Of a DNA stretch of 64,000 nt, positions 49,707-60,925 are shown in pieces (position 1 is the stretch's first letter; every line of letters starts with the position of its first letter). The translations under genes and the position numbers were made by a program. Source of the DNA: Panulirus ornatus (lineage: Eukaryota > Arthropoda > Malacostraca > Decapoda > Palinuridae); NCBI RefSeq assembly GCF_036320965.1, contig NC_092239.1:3398320-3462319 (forward strand), read 5' to 3'. Under the pieces are notes generated by a model that made no database searches, had not been told where the DNA came from, and saw nothing but the letters and a program-made list of their open reading frames with translations.

Positions 49707-50736
49707 GTGAGCTGTCTTAATGAGTTACCCAATTCATCTGCTGTTTCAGCTCTGAAATTAGTAATCGATTTTCCTCTCCTTCTTTTAAGTCATTTGAGAT
49801 ACTTGTTGGGTTCGTAGTGTCACATATATATATCTATACCTCGGCGCTGGACGATTACTCACACCCCTAGAGGGATTCCGTAAGAAAGAGTGTGGCAGTG
49901 ATATCGGAGTGCATGGCTCAGTCACCGAGCAGTAGTCTATCAGCTTATGACCAATGTCAATAGATAGAAAATATTTTATTCTCACATGCACTTAGTATAC
50001 GAGCAAGAGAGGTAAGTCAATGTTCAGTACAGTATCTACAGCTGAGATGAGGGTCTTAACGTGTGATGGGCGGGTGAGTTTACGCGTCTCGTGTCGTCTC
50101 TCCAGACTTGGGCCCGGGCGGGGAAGCATTACTCGCTCCCCTATTGGTACGACGAGCTCCTTGACGCCCTTGCGAGGCCTGTAGCGGAGGGCCACGAGGA
50201 GGACCGCCTCCTCACCAACAACACCGCAGAGAGCGGAGGAGGTCGAGGAGGAGGAGGAGGAGGAGGAGGAGGACGAGGAGGTCATCCTTTAAGAGACGCC
50301 TCCACTGCTGCCGTTACCATTGGCGGTGGTACTCAAAGCAAGACCTCTGTACCCCCGCCAGAGCCAACCACGACCACAGCAGCTGCCACAACCACCTTCA
50401 GAGCAGCAACCATAACTCCGACCACCATTGCCACAGTCACCGAGCCTTCGACAGTGAGTAAGTACCAACAGCAGCAGAAGTAAGTATACAGTTAGCCCTC
50501 CAAACCATTGTATTCAAGAGGCCAGAGTGTCAGATATATCTACTGACAAAGAACGGTAGTTCTAGGCGATTAGTGAGTGTGTCCTCCTGTGTTTGCAGAC
50601 TGCGGAGCCGTGGTCGATGGCGAGGTGGCGAGCCAGGGGGTCCTCACCACGCCGGGCTACCCGCAGCAATACGAACCTGGGCTCTCCTGCGCCTGGACCA
50701 TCCGAGTTAGTGCTTCTCAGCCTTACGTCTGGTAGA

Positions 50737-50824
<88 letters not shown>

Positions 50825-53800
50825 TGACTTATAGTAACAATAGATGCTATTGTACTGGAATGACGTCTGAGGGCAGCTCTTGTTTACCTCCCTCAGGGCG
50901 GGAAAGGGAAGCGCGTTCGTCTTGCGTTTGACGACTTCGAAGTGACGCAGACCGTCGGATGCAACGGCGACTACCTGCTGGTGTCACCCACAGGTCAGTG
51001 GCTAGGTGACCCCACAGGTGTCAGGTCAGTGTCCAGATGACCGTATTAGATTACAGGTCAATACCACATATTCCACCACTTAAGTCACAAGCACCTTGGT
51101 CAACATTACGAGCCTCAGGTCATCACTGCTGGTCAGAGATCACCCCCACACTTACCAGGTCAACATGACATAACCCCACAGGTCTCCCTTCAGTGTCTTC
51201 CCCGACCACAAACCTGACTTCACATTATCTAATTTGAAAACAGAACCTGATGAAGAAATCCTGCAGCGACCCCTCTTGCTTCTGTGATTGTGTCAGTATC
51301 TCTCACTCTCACTCGCTCTCCTACTTCCACAGGCTTCCCCAACGACACCAGCGCCGTCCACATGTGCGGCACGGACATCCCTGGGGAGTTCTTGAGCGAC
51401 AAGGACACACTGTACGTGGAGTTTAGATCCAGTCCTGACGGTGACACCTGTCGGGGGTTCTCCGCCAGGTACTCGCTCGAGGAAGGTAAGTATATAAGGA
51501 TGCCTCACCCTCTCACTTCTTTCTTTTCCTTTCTTCTTGAATTTCTCTCTTCCCTTTTCTCCTTCTTGTAATGAGACAGTTCTTGCACCTCATGAACAGT
51601 CTTTTTCTATCTATCTGTCTCTTGTACTTACATTTATCTTTTACCCTTTCTATTCTAATTAGTCTTTTGATATATATATTCTTCTTTCCAAAAGTCCTTG
51701 CCTAACATAATTGATTTTGAATGTTTATAAAGAATGTGACATGTATGCTTCACATCAATAGATACAGTTGGTATATGACTTTCAACAGTCGTGGTGACGT
51801 GTGGCGACGAGGTATCCTTCCTGGAGTTCGATTTCGAGAACCCAGAATACCCACACCAAACCAAGAATGAAACGGGTCACTGTCAACTGACCATATCCCA
51901 TGATTGTGAGGTCCCCATCTGCCAAGTAAGGTACGTCCCATAGATAATAGAAATATTATAGTTAGCCCTTAAATTACTTTTCTCTGATGAAGAAGATAAG
52001 CTGTTTTCTTTGATACTAGAATCTGTATGGGTAACTACAGAAAATAACTACCTATTTGACTTGTGCTTGTATTTATCAGGAACAAAAGGGGGAAGGTTCA
52101 AAATACATATGTGGATGTAATTCATGAATAAAAAAACTGTACACACATCAGAATTTTTCAACCAATTCACTTTTTCAACATACTTTTTCCAGTGCCATTT
52201 CGACAACAAGAGATTAAAAAAAAGATCTGCGACTTACTCAGGTCTTCATTCGCTATAAATCATCAGGGAATAAAGTACTACTTCAGCCGTCAATGATACA
52301 CAAAGGAAGTTGTACAGTTTTGTGTTATCCTCAGAGTTCTACGTGTGTCTTGCTTATTTTGCCATTCTATAAATTTGTTTTGCTTATAACTTCCGGTGAA
52401 AATCGACCCATAGATTAATTAATCAATCGACGCAAAATAAGTATTATGCCTCACAAATCGTAAACTGTTACCGACCATTAAATTCATGGACGATATTATA
52501 TGTGCATAAGCAACAAAAACTCATTGAATATTGTATGATCACTAATACTTCTATTCTTTTTTTTTTTTTTGTCTTTTGAGATAGTTTTTTTCTCCTCGTC
52601 ATCATATAATCTAATATCGCTGCCATCAAACTTCATACTCTAAAAGAAAAAAGAATAACAGAACTCTGAAAAGCTGTCAAGGCTTAACCAACAAGATAGA
52701 TATGATAAATGATATTTCCATGAAGGCAACCATTCAGAGACTGTACATTCGAGATAGCATATATTCAAGAAAGTAGACAAATGGAAACATATACCCAAAA
52801 AAGACACATTTAATGGTAAAATAGGACAAAACGAAAAAGAAATCTGAAACATACAGAAAACGGGACAATACGTATACATACGAGAATGTAAATAGATAAA
52901 CATGTTATGGTGTCGTCATGTGTGAGTGAGTGAACCAGTTTCTTCGGACATTCCAGGGTAGACTTCCTGGAGCTGGAGCTACAGCCACCCGAGTATGGCA
53001 ACTGTGACAGCGACCAGTTCATGGTGAGATCCAATGAGCCGGTGCCCGTCGTCTGCGGCAGCAACAGCGGCCAACACAGTGAGTCAATATTGCCAGCACC
53101 GACCGACGACGCTCGCTGACCGTATGTTGCCTTAAGGGAGGGACGCCAGACAGAACAGACATATTGGCGCTTGGGTCAACCAGGTTCTTGGATGACCAGA
53201 TTTTGAATCCTTCCCGTCTCACAGGCGTAGGGGATATTTTGTAACTGACATGATATGATGAAAAGTAAAATTTAGTATTATTTAATGATAATCATAAGAC
53301 CCATCATAAAAAGGAACTTGATTATTTTACTAATAGTTTAGTCTTGACCTATATTCTCAAGTTTGTATTGACCTATTGCCCTTTTTCTCTATTTCTCAAT
53401 TCATCAGTTTTACTGTCTTGATTCCAAGTTCATCAAACTCCTTCATTACGTGTTTCTGATATACAAAGAATTATGAACCTAATCTTTAACGTCATACATG
53501 AAGGCGTCATATACATACTTAAGAAATATAGAATAAGTAACCAACGGAAAAATATATATCAATTCTCCTATGGCTGTAAATATCAGACCTTCATTTATCT
53601 CTTCTAATATCATCTAAGTAGCTGAATCAATTTTCCAGTTCTCTTGGTCATTGATAATTATTTCAAACGAATATTCGCTTTTCTTCTGTCTCTTCTCCTG
53701 GGCTGTTTGATTGGTTGGTTGGTTGGTTGGTTGATGCTGGTGGTGGTGGTGATGACGTCGTCCTTGGCGCCTGCGCAGTGTACGTGGATGTGACGGGCCG

Positions 53801-53920
53801 GGCCAGCACTAGCCTGCACGTCCTCACCTCCCCGATCTTCCCGAAGCCTGTGGGTCACATCACGGACCCTGACACAGGCGAGACCTTCCCGTGAGCATCT
53901 TTTATGTCTTGTTGTAGCAC

Positions 53921-53994
<74 letters not shown>

Positions 53995-54115
53995 CCCTTA
54001 CTTTACGAGCATTTACTATGATATTTTGCCAAAAAGGCAGGGCCATAGCGCGTAGCGCTCACCGGAGGATAATCTTCTCTTTGCTGTCTGTATTTAGTCT
54101 CCTCACTCAGTGTAA

Positions 54116-54165
<50 letters not shown>

Positions 54166-55924
54166 GATACTTGTAAAACTCCCTTAAAAATCCTACAGAG
54201 TTTTTGTAGGGACCTGTAAAGTGCCTCACTTGACTCCCTCCACCTCTCCACCTATCCATCCACTAGGCTCGAGTGGAGGTACGAGGTGGAGGACAACCGG
54301 AGGTGGAAGGTCCGAGTGAACCAGATCCCTTGTGACTGTGGCTATGACCACCTCAAGACCTCCAGCCCCAGGGGTGAGTAGCCCAGCGTCAGGTGGGACA
54401 GACCCACAGAGGGTGGTGGTGTATTTGCCTAGGAATCTATAGGGTGATCTTTGGTTTTGAATATTCGTGTTGGGTTCAAATATTCGTTTTAGGTACCTGA
54501 TTCACTTGACTCACCCATCAACATACACCACACCTCTCCTCCTCCAGCACCCACTGGCTGCCTGCAGTACCACGTTGGCGTCCGGGAGACGGTGAGGAGC
54601 TTCAACTTCGACGGCAACAAACTGGACTTCGACCCTTGCTGGAACGGCACTGAGAGAGACTGCGGCAGGCGGGTCTGGACCGGTGAGAGGTGGTCATAAC
54701 ATGGGGGGTCACTAATGTGGGTTACAACTAGATAGTCACAACAAGGGGATCACAACTATGAGGTCACCTCAGGGGTTTTATTCTAGGCTTACTATGACTA
54801 ATGACCCGGTACTTGGTTATCTTTGGCAGGTCACCTGAACAACCTGGACTACCATGTGTGTGTGCGGGTGGCTGAGGGTTACTGTGGCATCATGTACACC
54901 CCCACAGGCCGGGAGTCCTTCCTCCTCACAGGGGAGGCAAGCTACAACGGCTCCCACGAGAGGCTGAACCTCGTGAGTACCTGTGGCATTACTTATTCGT
55001 AATTACCTCTGTGGATTGAACGGGGAGGGTGTGTGTTGAGGGAGGGATCAGTCACTTGTTAGGTCTGTTCCACTGGATGAAGTCGGGTAGATGTGTACAC
55101 CTCGTGTGTCATGAGGCAGTGACCAAATGTGTGGATCACACGTTTGGCATCTGATGTTGTCAGTGTTCACGAGCTGGTGTGTTGTTATCTGGTCCTGGTG
55201 TTGGGTAGTTCCACCGCAAATATAAGTTCTCTGCTTCATCATGAACTTCGGTTGAGGAGGAACTTAGACCGGGTGAAAAATTTTCATAATGTTCACATTG
55301 ATTTCTTGTGATGTCCCACGTGTTATTCATTATCTTCCTGCCTGAATATTCTGCCACATTCTTCATCACTTAAGGAGACACCACTTATTGTTTTTGCCTC
55401 GTATTCCCCAAAGAAACCGTAATGTTATTTCCTTTTTATCTTTCTATCCTCCCCACTCATCTATTGGCCGTTCATGACCTTATTTTTTCTGGCCACATAG
55501 TTTGGGTCAGGTGGCTGCCAGTCCGACTACGTTCTGGTGCCCAAGAGTCGTACCCCCGGCGACAACGACCCCTGGAGCCACGACAGGTTCTGTGGCATGG
55601 CGCTCGGCAACTACGTCGAGGGACCGATCGTTAGTGAGTCGCTTCGAACAATTCGTTACCGAAAATATCATGAATTAAGCTCTATTACAAGCATTCTATT
55701 GGCCATAGATGTAATCCTTCATGAGATCATGATGCTCTCATTAAGCTAACTGTTCCCTCCACTTCACAGGCTACTCGACGCCCTTCTACATGCAGGTGAA
55801 GACGGACGCTGACGAGTTTTCGAGCAGCGCCGACCTGGAGAACCGAGGCTTCGAACTCGAATTCACGCAGCTCCCCTGCTCCGGGCCTTACCTTTTCAAC
55901 TCCGACCAGAAGTTCAGCGGCTGA
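49656..55924 (+). CDS. Secreted three-CUB-domain protein, 13 coding exons, 602 aa
   Basis: Coding exons: 49656-49706, 50106-50457, 50599-50705, 50897-50993, 51333-51485, 51789-51930, 52957-53078, 53779-53890, 54267-54373, 54548-54682, 54830-54972, 55501-55633, 55770-55924. All twelve introns are GT-AG and the joined frame is open for 602 codons. Residues 1-17 are a hydrophobic signal peptide. Residues 18-135 are a linker with a Gly/Arg run (61-76) and a Thr/Ala-rich, probably O-glycosylated stretch (105-133). Residues 136-251 are a canonical CUB domain (C136-C165 and C192-C214 are the expected disulfides). Residues 258-401 and 403-588 are divergent Cys-rich CUB-like domains; the motifs VCGSNSGQHMYVDV, WKVRVNQIPC, GCLQY, VCVRVAEGYCGI and DRFCG are those I know from arthropod CUB proteins of unknown function. 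N-X-S/T sites lie at 55, 206, 280, 447 and 499. No protease domain or transmembrane segment is visible, so it is probably an extracellular binding protein. The ATG has G at -3 and +4, with an in-frame TAG upstream at 49614. The family assignment comes from memory of the motifs, not a search. Confidence 0.9.
50106..50457 (+). CDS. CUB gene exon 2: Gly-rich and Thr-rich linker
   Basis: Residues 18-134 plus the first base of N135. After a Tyr/Leu-rich segment there is a Gly/Arg run encoded by GGA codons (about 50235-50283), then a Pro/Thr/Ala-rich mucin-like part. This is the longest exon and the only low-complexity part of the protein. The acceptor is CTCTCCAG at 50105. The donor at 50458 (GTAAGT) gives phase 1; an alternative GTGAGT at 50454 would break the frame. 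Confidence 0.87.
50599..50705 (+). CDS. CUB gene exon 3: start of CUB domain 1
   Basis: Residues 135-170. It carries the opening CG pair of the domain (C136), the TTPGYPQQY strand that matches the SPxYPxxY signature of CUB domains, and CAWTIR (C165), matching CxWxI. Acceptor GTTTGCAG, donor GTTAGT, exit phase 0. Confidence 0.9.
50740..50820 (+). repeat. (CT)40 tract in CUB-gene intron 3
   Basis: Begins 35 nt after the donor and occupies 81 of the intron's 191 nt. In the sense strand it is an 81-nt pyrimidine tract ending 76 nt before the acceptor. Confidence 0.97.
50897..50993 (+). CDS. CUB gene exon 4: middle of CUB domain 1
   Basis: Residues 171-202. Contains VRLAFDDFEV and CNGDYLLV (C192), the central beta strands of a CUB fold. 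Acceptor CCTCAG; donor GTCAGT, a weaker but acceptable site that closes the exon in phase 1. Confidence 0.9.
51333..51485 (+). CDS. CUB gene exon 5: end of CUB domain 1
   Basis: Residues 203-253. CG at 214-215, LYVEFRSS and GFSARYSLEE close the canonical CUB domain. An extra cysteine, C242, sits just before GFSARY and is not part of the standard four. Sequon N206. Donor GTAAGT. Confidence 0.9.
51789..51930 (+). CDS. CUB gene exon 6: start of CUB-like domain 2
   Basis: Residues 254-300. Starts the second domain (C258) and runs to ICQV, which joins RVDFLELEL across intron 6. Cysteines at 258, 285, 293 and 298; sequon N280. The donor GTACGT at 51931 keeps the frame; an overlapping GTAAGG at 51926 does not. 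Confidence 0.88.
52957..53078 (+). CDS. CUB gene exon 7: CUB-like domain 2
   Basis: Residues 301-341. VDFLELEL, CDSDQFMV and VVCGSNSGQH match the arthropod CUB-like pattern in which a Cys-Gly-x-Asn turn is followed by GQHMY. It follows the longest intron (1026 nt). Confidence 0.88.
53779..53890 (+). CDS. CUB gene exon 8: CUB-like domain 2
   Basis: Residues 342-378. The split codon restores Met, giving GQHMYVDVTGRAS across the junction, which is strong support for this splice. Contains STSLHVLTSP. The donor GTGAGC lies 34 nt before a long GA tract. Confidence 0.88.
53923..54163 (+). repeat. (GA)34 and (GT)22 tracts in CUB-gene intron 8
   Basis: GA at 53923-53990, starting 33 nt after the donor; GT at 54119-54163, ending about 100 nt before the acceptor. 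Confidence 0.97.
54267..54373 (+). CDS. CUB gene exon 9: end of domain 2, start of domain 3
   Basis: Residues 379-414. RRWKVRVNQIPC closes domain 2 at C401; CDCGYDHL opens the linker to domain 3. Acceptor CCACTAG, donor GTGAGT, exit phase 1. Confidence 0.88.
54548..54682 (+). CDS. CUB gene exon 10: CUB-like domain 3
   Basis: Residues 415-459. APTGCLQYHVG followed by SFNFDG is the usual entry to the third domain of this family. Cysteines at 419, 445 and 453; sequon N447. The flanking introns are short (174 and 147 nt). Confidence 0.88.
54830..54972 (+). CDS. CUB gene exon 11: CUB-like domain 3
   Basis: Residues 460-507. LDYHVCVRVAEGYCGIMY is the most family-diagnostic stretch of the protein. 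Sequon N499. The exon leaves in phase 0 at CTC|GTGAGT. Confidence 0.9.
55501..55633 (+). CDS. CUB gene exon 12: CUB-like domain 3
   Basis: Residues 508-551. GGCQSDYVLVPKS and HDRFCGMALG resemble the CxxDYVxIP and DRFCG strands near the end of the domain. Acceptor GCCACATAG. Confidence 0.9.
55770..55924 (+). CDS. CUB gene exon 13: C-terminus and stop
   Basis: Residues 552-602 and TGA (55922-55924). STPFYMQVKTDADE, NRGFELEF and QLPC (C588) complete domain 3. A 14-residue polar tail follows. No membrane anchor or GPI-type hydrophobic tail is present. Confidence 0.9.
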
Positions 55925-56713
55925 ACTTACTCCTGACCACCGTCTCTGCCTGTACCTCCTGCGTCACCACAAACCAACCAACCTCACCACCTTCAACCAG
56001 ACGACCTGTCGTACCGCAGTTAGACGAATCATGCTCTCTCTGCAACCCCATCCGAGCTGCTAGCCCGCCTTTACCATCACGTAGTCCAGAAATAAGAAGA
56101 CATCCCTAAAAAGACGGATTAATCCGACATAAGATTTCGCCGCGGTATATGGCTGGATTGAAGTGTTGATCTCTGAGACCAAAGACGACAGCAACTTCAG
56201 CTCCGCTGCCGCTGTGAGAGGCTGGCTATGCACGACACGCTGGCCAGCCAGCTGTCACCTCTAACCACAGATAAGGAATCCACAATAATCCTACTGTTTG
56301 ACCAAATCTACTGATATCCACTGAATCGATAGTAAGAACTATTATTACATCTAGTGTCGTTGAGGTAGTTAGAGGGGTAGAATTAGTAGTTACGGCCTTA
56401 TTCTTAGTTAAGAGGTGTTACAATATATATATATCAAGATATGTTTCCTAGAATTTCATTTACTTGGGATGTCTATATATGTTTTCCGCATTATGATATC
56501 ATTTCAGATATTATTTCCTAGTTGAGTTTATGTTCATTTATATTTTCCATTATTTTGTTTTTGCACAACAGTTTCAACACCAGGTTCTCTGAGACGTCCC
56601 TTCTTTACCCTTATTTAATCCCAGTGATTTGAAAAGATCAAAAGAATTTTTATTTTGTCTTGGTGTGAGATTAAAATCACAGAAAGCCTATGCATAATGC
56701 ATGTGAAATATTC

Positions 56714-56719
56714 ATTAAA
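56714..56719 (+). terminator. Possible polyadenylation signal of the CUB gene
   Basis: ATTAAA at 56714 followed 40 nt later by a GT-rich segment (TGTGGTAACAGTGTG). It implies a 3' UTR near 800 nt. No AATAAA was seen closer to the stop codon. Confidence 0.3.
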
Positions 56720-56794
56720 GTACGTCCAAAATTTTCTGTAAATAATTATGTGGTAACAGTGTGAAGAAAACGAGGTTGTTACCTATACCACTTA

Positions 56795-56803
<9 letters not shown>

Positions 56804-56852
<49 letters not shown>
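56804..56852. repeat. (TA)24 microsatellite
   Basis: Preceded by GTGTGTG. Lies just past the presumed 3' end of the CUB gene. Confidence 0.95.
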
Positions 56853-56855
<3 letters not shown>

Positions 56856-58121
56856 CTTCAGTAATCAGATATAAACATTATATACTGTCAGGCTGCATCA
56901 CCATGAAATTCCATGATACAATACGAATCAATTGTTAATCTTAACATGTACTGTTATCTGAGGCTGAGTGAAAAGAAAATCTTTCACTTTGGCCAAACGA
57001 GGAAGGATGAAATGCCTGAACATTACCTGAAATATATACCTCTGCTTCGTCGCTTGCACAGATTTCACGATACAACACCATCAACGAATCGTCAGTTCGT
57101 GGCAATGATTTTTGAAGAGGCAAGAAGAACACTGGGAACCAGAGGAGAACGATGATCATGTGTTCACGCAAGCCACAACGTAACAACGGGAGAGGAATGT
57201 CCATAGAGTTATTATTAAGCCTGTGTCGAATCTCTGGTCTGATGGTCCTGATGTGAGGTACGTCCTACAGTGAGGATGTTTACAGGTGTAGACTACATAG
57301 ATGATGTTGTTGACTTCGATCAGTGTAACCTAGATTGACCAAACATCATGTTGAGTTTCCCTTCTTCCTCCGTCACTTGAATCTAAAACACTCCCTCCTC
57401 CCCGCTTATCCCCACAGCCTTTCCTCCCCAAACTAATTCCCCGTCATCATCTCTTCCTTCTCCACCTCCTCCCCAAGCCAACCATCCCAACACCACCATC
57501 CCCCACCTTCCTTCCTTAACTCCCTAACAGCAAAAGCTCCTCCCCAATCCTCCTCCTCCTGTCAGTCAACCAACCATCTGGCACAACACAGTAGGCGACC
57601 CCCAAACCAGATTTTCCTGAGAGGCGGTAACACGAAGCCTTTGAGGAGGTGAGCGGATCAGGGTTAACATCTAAACATGACGGTGTCACAGGAGTTGCAC
57701 CTGACCTTCCTCAGGTTTCAAGCTTGATGTCATAGTTCTCGACAGGTTTTGAGATAAGATGGTCTCTGTTTATCGCCTTTTACTCTCCTTCCGAGGGAAA
57801 TATTGTTGGCCTTTTAGATGCCCGTGTTTATCTGGTCTTGTGAGTATCCTCTGAATGTCGTCTAAGATCTGGTTGACGTTGGTCAAAGATTCGACACTGA
57901 GATTGTTTCGACCCCAGTCTCATTCGGAATGAGTCAAAGCACTTGGTCTGTGTTCGGACTGAGAAACACGAGTATCTAAGGTTGCCGAGGCGGCTCGACA
58001 GCCCAGTCAGACATGAAGACACGACCAGAGACGCGACGGGCTGCTGCTGCTGCTGCTGCTGCTGCAGTGGAGGATTTTGTTTTACAGGTAACTGATAAAG
58101 GTCAGGCGAGGTTATCTGGGT

Positions 58122-58122
<1 letters not shown>

Positions 58123-58161
<39 letters not shown>
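58123..58161. repeat. (CA)19 microsatellite
   Basis: A (GCT)7 tract lies nearby at 58042-58063. Confidence 0.95.
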
Positions 58162-58165
<4 letters not shown>

Positions 58166-60872
58166 TATTTTGGAAGAACTGATATCCATGATAAGAGTGT
58201 AACACAGTGTGTAAAGTTACATATATGACTAAGAAAGTGACTGACGAGGAAAGAGTGAGAGAGAGAGAGTTCCATCGAGTGACCCTTTTTATACCACTCC
58301 ATAGTTTACACTAAGACGATTTTGCTCCAGTTATTTCATGAAGGTTCGACCCTGGAGCACAGTGGTACGACCCTTGTCCTTCACAAATCGATCCAAGATA
58401 TATGAGCTATTATCGTATCAAACTGTACAGAACAACTAGAAACTCGAACCACTGCTTCAGTATGGTTCATTATCCCATGAACTCGATTTGTTCTTCTCCA
58501 AAAAGGTTTCAAAGTCTCGATTTATCATCGACAGTGTTATGTTACAACGCATTAAGACAACATCTTGATTCAGATATTAATTCAATGCTAAAATTATTAT
58601 TCCGTGGGGGAATTAAGAGCTGTGTTACTAGATCTTAGCTCTGTAATACAACGAAAGTTATATTACATGCATTATAAATCAGGACCACCCAGTGGCGATG
58701 TTGTTGCTGGATTGGAGTTCTGATCTTCCTCACTTTTGATTTATCAATCTATCACACTATCTCCACCACCAACTACCTATACTTCGCATCCTGTTCATCC
58801 TTCCCTCATTCATACAGCGATAGATGCATTTCAGCTTAAGTGTATGAATTCAAACCATTCCTTCACGCTTGCGATGCCCGACCAAACTCATATGAGGTTC
58901 GGTGTAACGAGGTGGAACGGGTGGGGATAAGCCCCGCCCTCTCTACGTTGCTGACCAATTGCGTTTGAGATTTATTATAGATGCCAAGTCAAAATATGCC
59001 TAGATATATTATACATGAATACACTACGAAATGAAAATTTTGGATACAGAAAAGAGTACGGTTCTCTAAGTTTTATCGGTTATTTTCATTTCCTTCGTGG
59101 AAAGATCCTGTCTTAGAAGCTGGGCATAGTTAGCCAAGACAAATAAGCAACGGAATACGTTGAGTCATGTACTCTAACGTATCACAGCCTCTCTCACATC
59201 TTGGCAGAGGCATCTTCCGAACAGCCAATCACAACACGGTTTATAAACAAAGTAGGACCTCTAGTAATGAATGAATGCCGAGGAGATGAAAAGAAAAAAG
59301 AACATTGGAAGTCTAAATGCAACAATTATCGTTTACCTTTTTAATTACACGGTAGTTTGTCTGGGTGAAGACTCACCACAAAGCAGATGGGACGAGTTTT
59401 TCTCTTCAGCGCCGTCGCAACAAAGGAGGAAATAGGGTGTATTCATATCTTATAATTGGACTATAAGAAATTGCTCTTTGAATAGCCATTGACGATCGTA
59501 GCAGTGTTCTATTCAAGTTGCAGATGTAATTACGAATAAACTATTAGTTTATCAATTATGGCTGACGCAAGGTTGGGTCTCAGAACACGGCCAGCAATCG
59601 GCGTCGCTTCTCCAATTGATAATGACTACAAGCGAGGCGGCTCAAGACATATTCGATTGTAAGAATACGGATTTTGTAATCAGTCATTTACTCTCGGTGA
59701 ATTGAAGCGTTCTCAGTGGTTTTTTTTTTTATATATCCTAATAACAACGGAAAATGAAAATCGAATACTTTGTACTCTATGGCATCAAAGTCCTGTTTTC
59801 ATTGGATAATCGTGAGGGCTTTACTTTGCCATTCAATGACTGGACGGTTGTTCCCACCGATGCTAACAGCAGGACGGAACCGTGTGTATATATAACCCAG
59901 CCGCAAATGGTACTTTTAGAGAAATAGTTTAGGAGGTGGCAGCAAACTTTGTAACCGTAAGAGATACAATAAACGCTGGACATAGACAGAGACGGGAGGA
60001 AATGAGGTGTGGGTCTTGTGGTAGACATACAATGTTGCCACCAGCACTAACTTAGTAAGATTCCGGCCTGGCAATACTGTTTCGATCACTGGTTCCCTCC
60101 GGTTGGTGACGGACGAACCTCCTCAGGGAGGAGGTGTGAGTACAGATCGTCGCTGGTGTAGATGAGTAAAGGTGAGTCCAAAGACAAATTCATGGTGTCT
60201 GCGTTTGTCTTGTGTTGGTGAATGAGGATGTGAACGGATGAGGATGATAATCAGTTCATACAAACACTCACCCCTCGCAAAAAGAAATATATAAAACGAC
60301 AAATCTAGAAACATGTAAGATGTATGTATATTGATCATTTCTAACAGCAATTTATCTATGAAAGTAACTTTTCATAACTGTATTTCCTCTGAAATCGTCA
60401 GGACGTCTTCAGTAAAACGATGGAACGGCTGAAGCGCCTTCAGGAAGCTGGAAGAAAGAAGCGGACAACGAAGCTGCGGGAGATCGAATGACCGAAGTGT
60501 CGGAGGTGGTCAGGTTAGTTTTATCTCTCTTATCTCATGGCTTGTGTTACGTGGCTGGCGGCAGCCCTTATGCTGGGGTGCGGTAGGCAACCCTTAGTCC
60601 TCCTCCTCCACATACTAATTACACGTGTCTGCATTACACGTAGTTTGGTTGTCTCGAGTTCCAACAAGCGAAGAGTTAGTCACTGGTGGTTGTGGTTCAG
60701 TCGCTGTTTAGCAGTGCGATGGGTTCGTGTCTCGATGATCCGAGCGACTTCGAACACACTGTGAAGCTTCGTGAGTTGTGTGATAGAGAAAACAGCAGGT
60801 CCACGGGTCCCTTTCTAATGTGTACTTTTCACGTCATCAAAAAAAAAGTGTTGCGTAGGGGGGGGGGGGGGG

Positions 60873-60925
60873 TGGTCCATCACACAATGCATCCGCGTGT
60901 GGGTTCGAATCCCACGACCTAGTTT
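60873..60925 (+). other. tRNA-like T-arm, probable SINE or tRNA pseudogene remnant
   Basis: GTGGGTTCGAATCCCAC folds as a perfect 5-bp T-stem with a 7-nt loop. A convincing A box, anticodon arm or matching acceptor stem could not be drawn. A run of 15 G lies immediately upstream. Confidence 0.35.

Noticed and set aside
60873..60925. Functional tRNA gene
   Set aside because: Only the T-arm is credible; no acceptor pairing, anticodon arm or A box.
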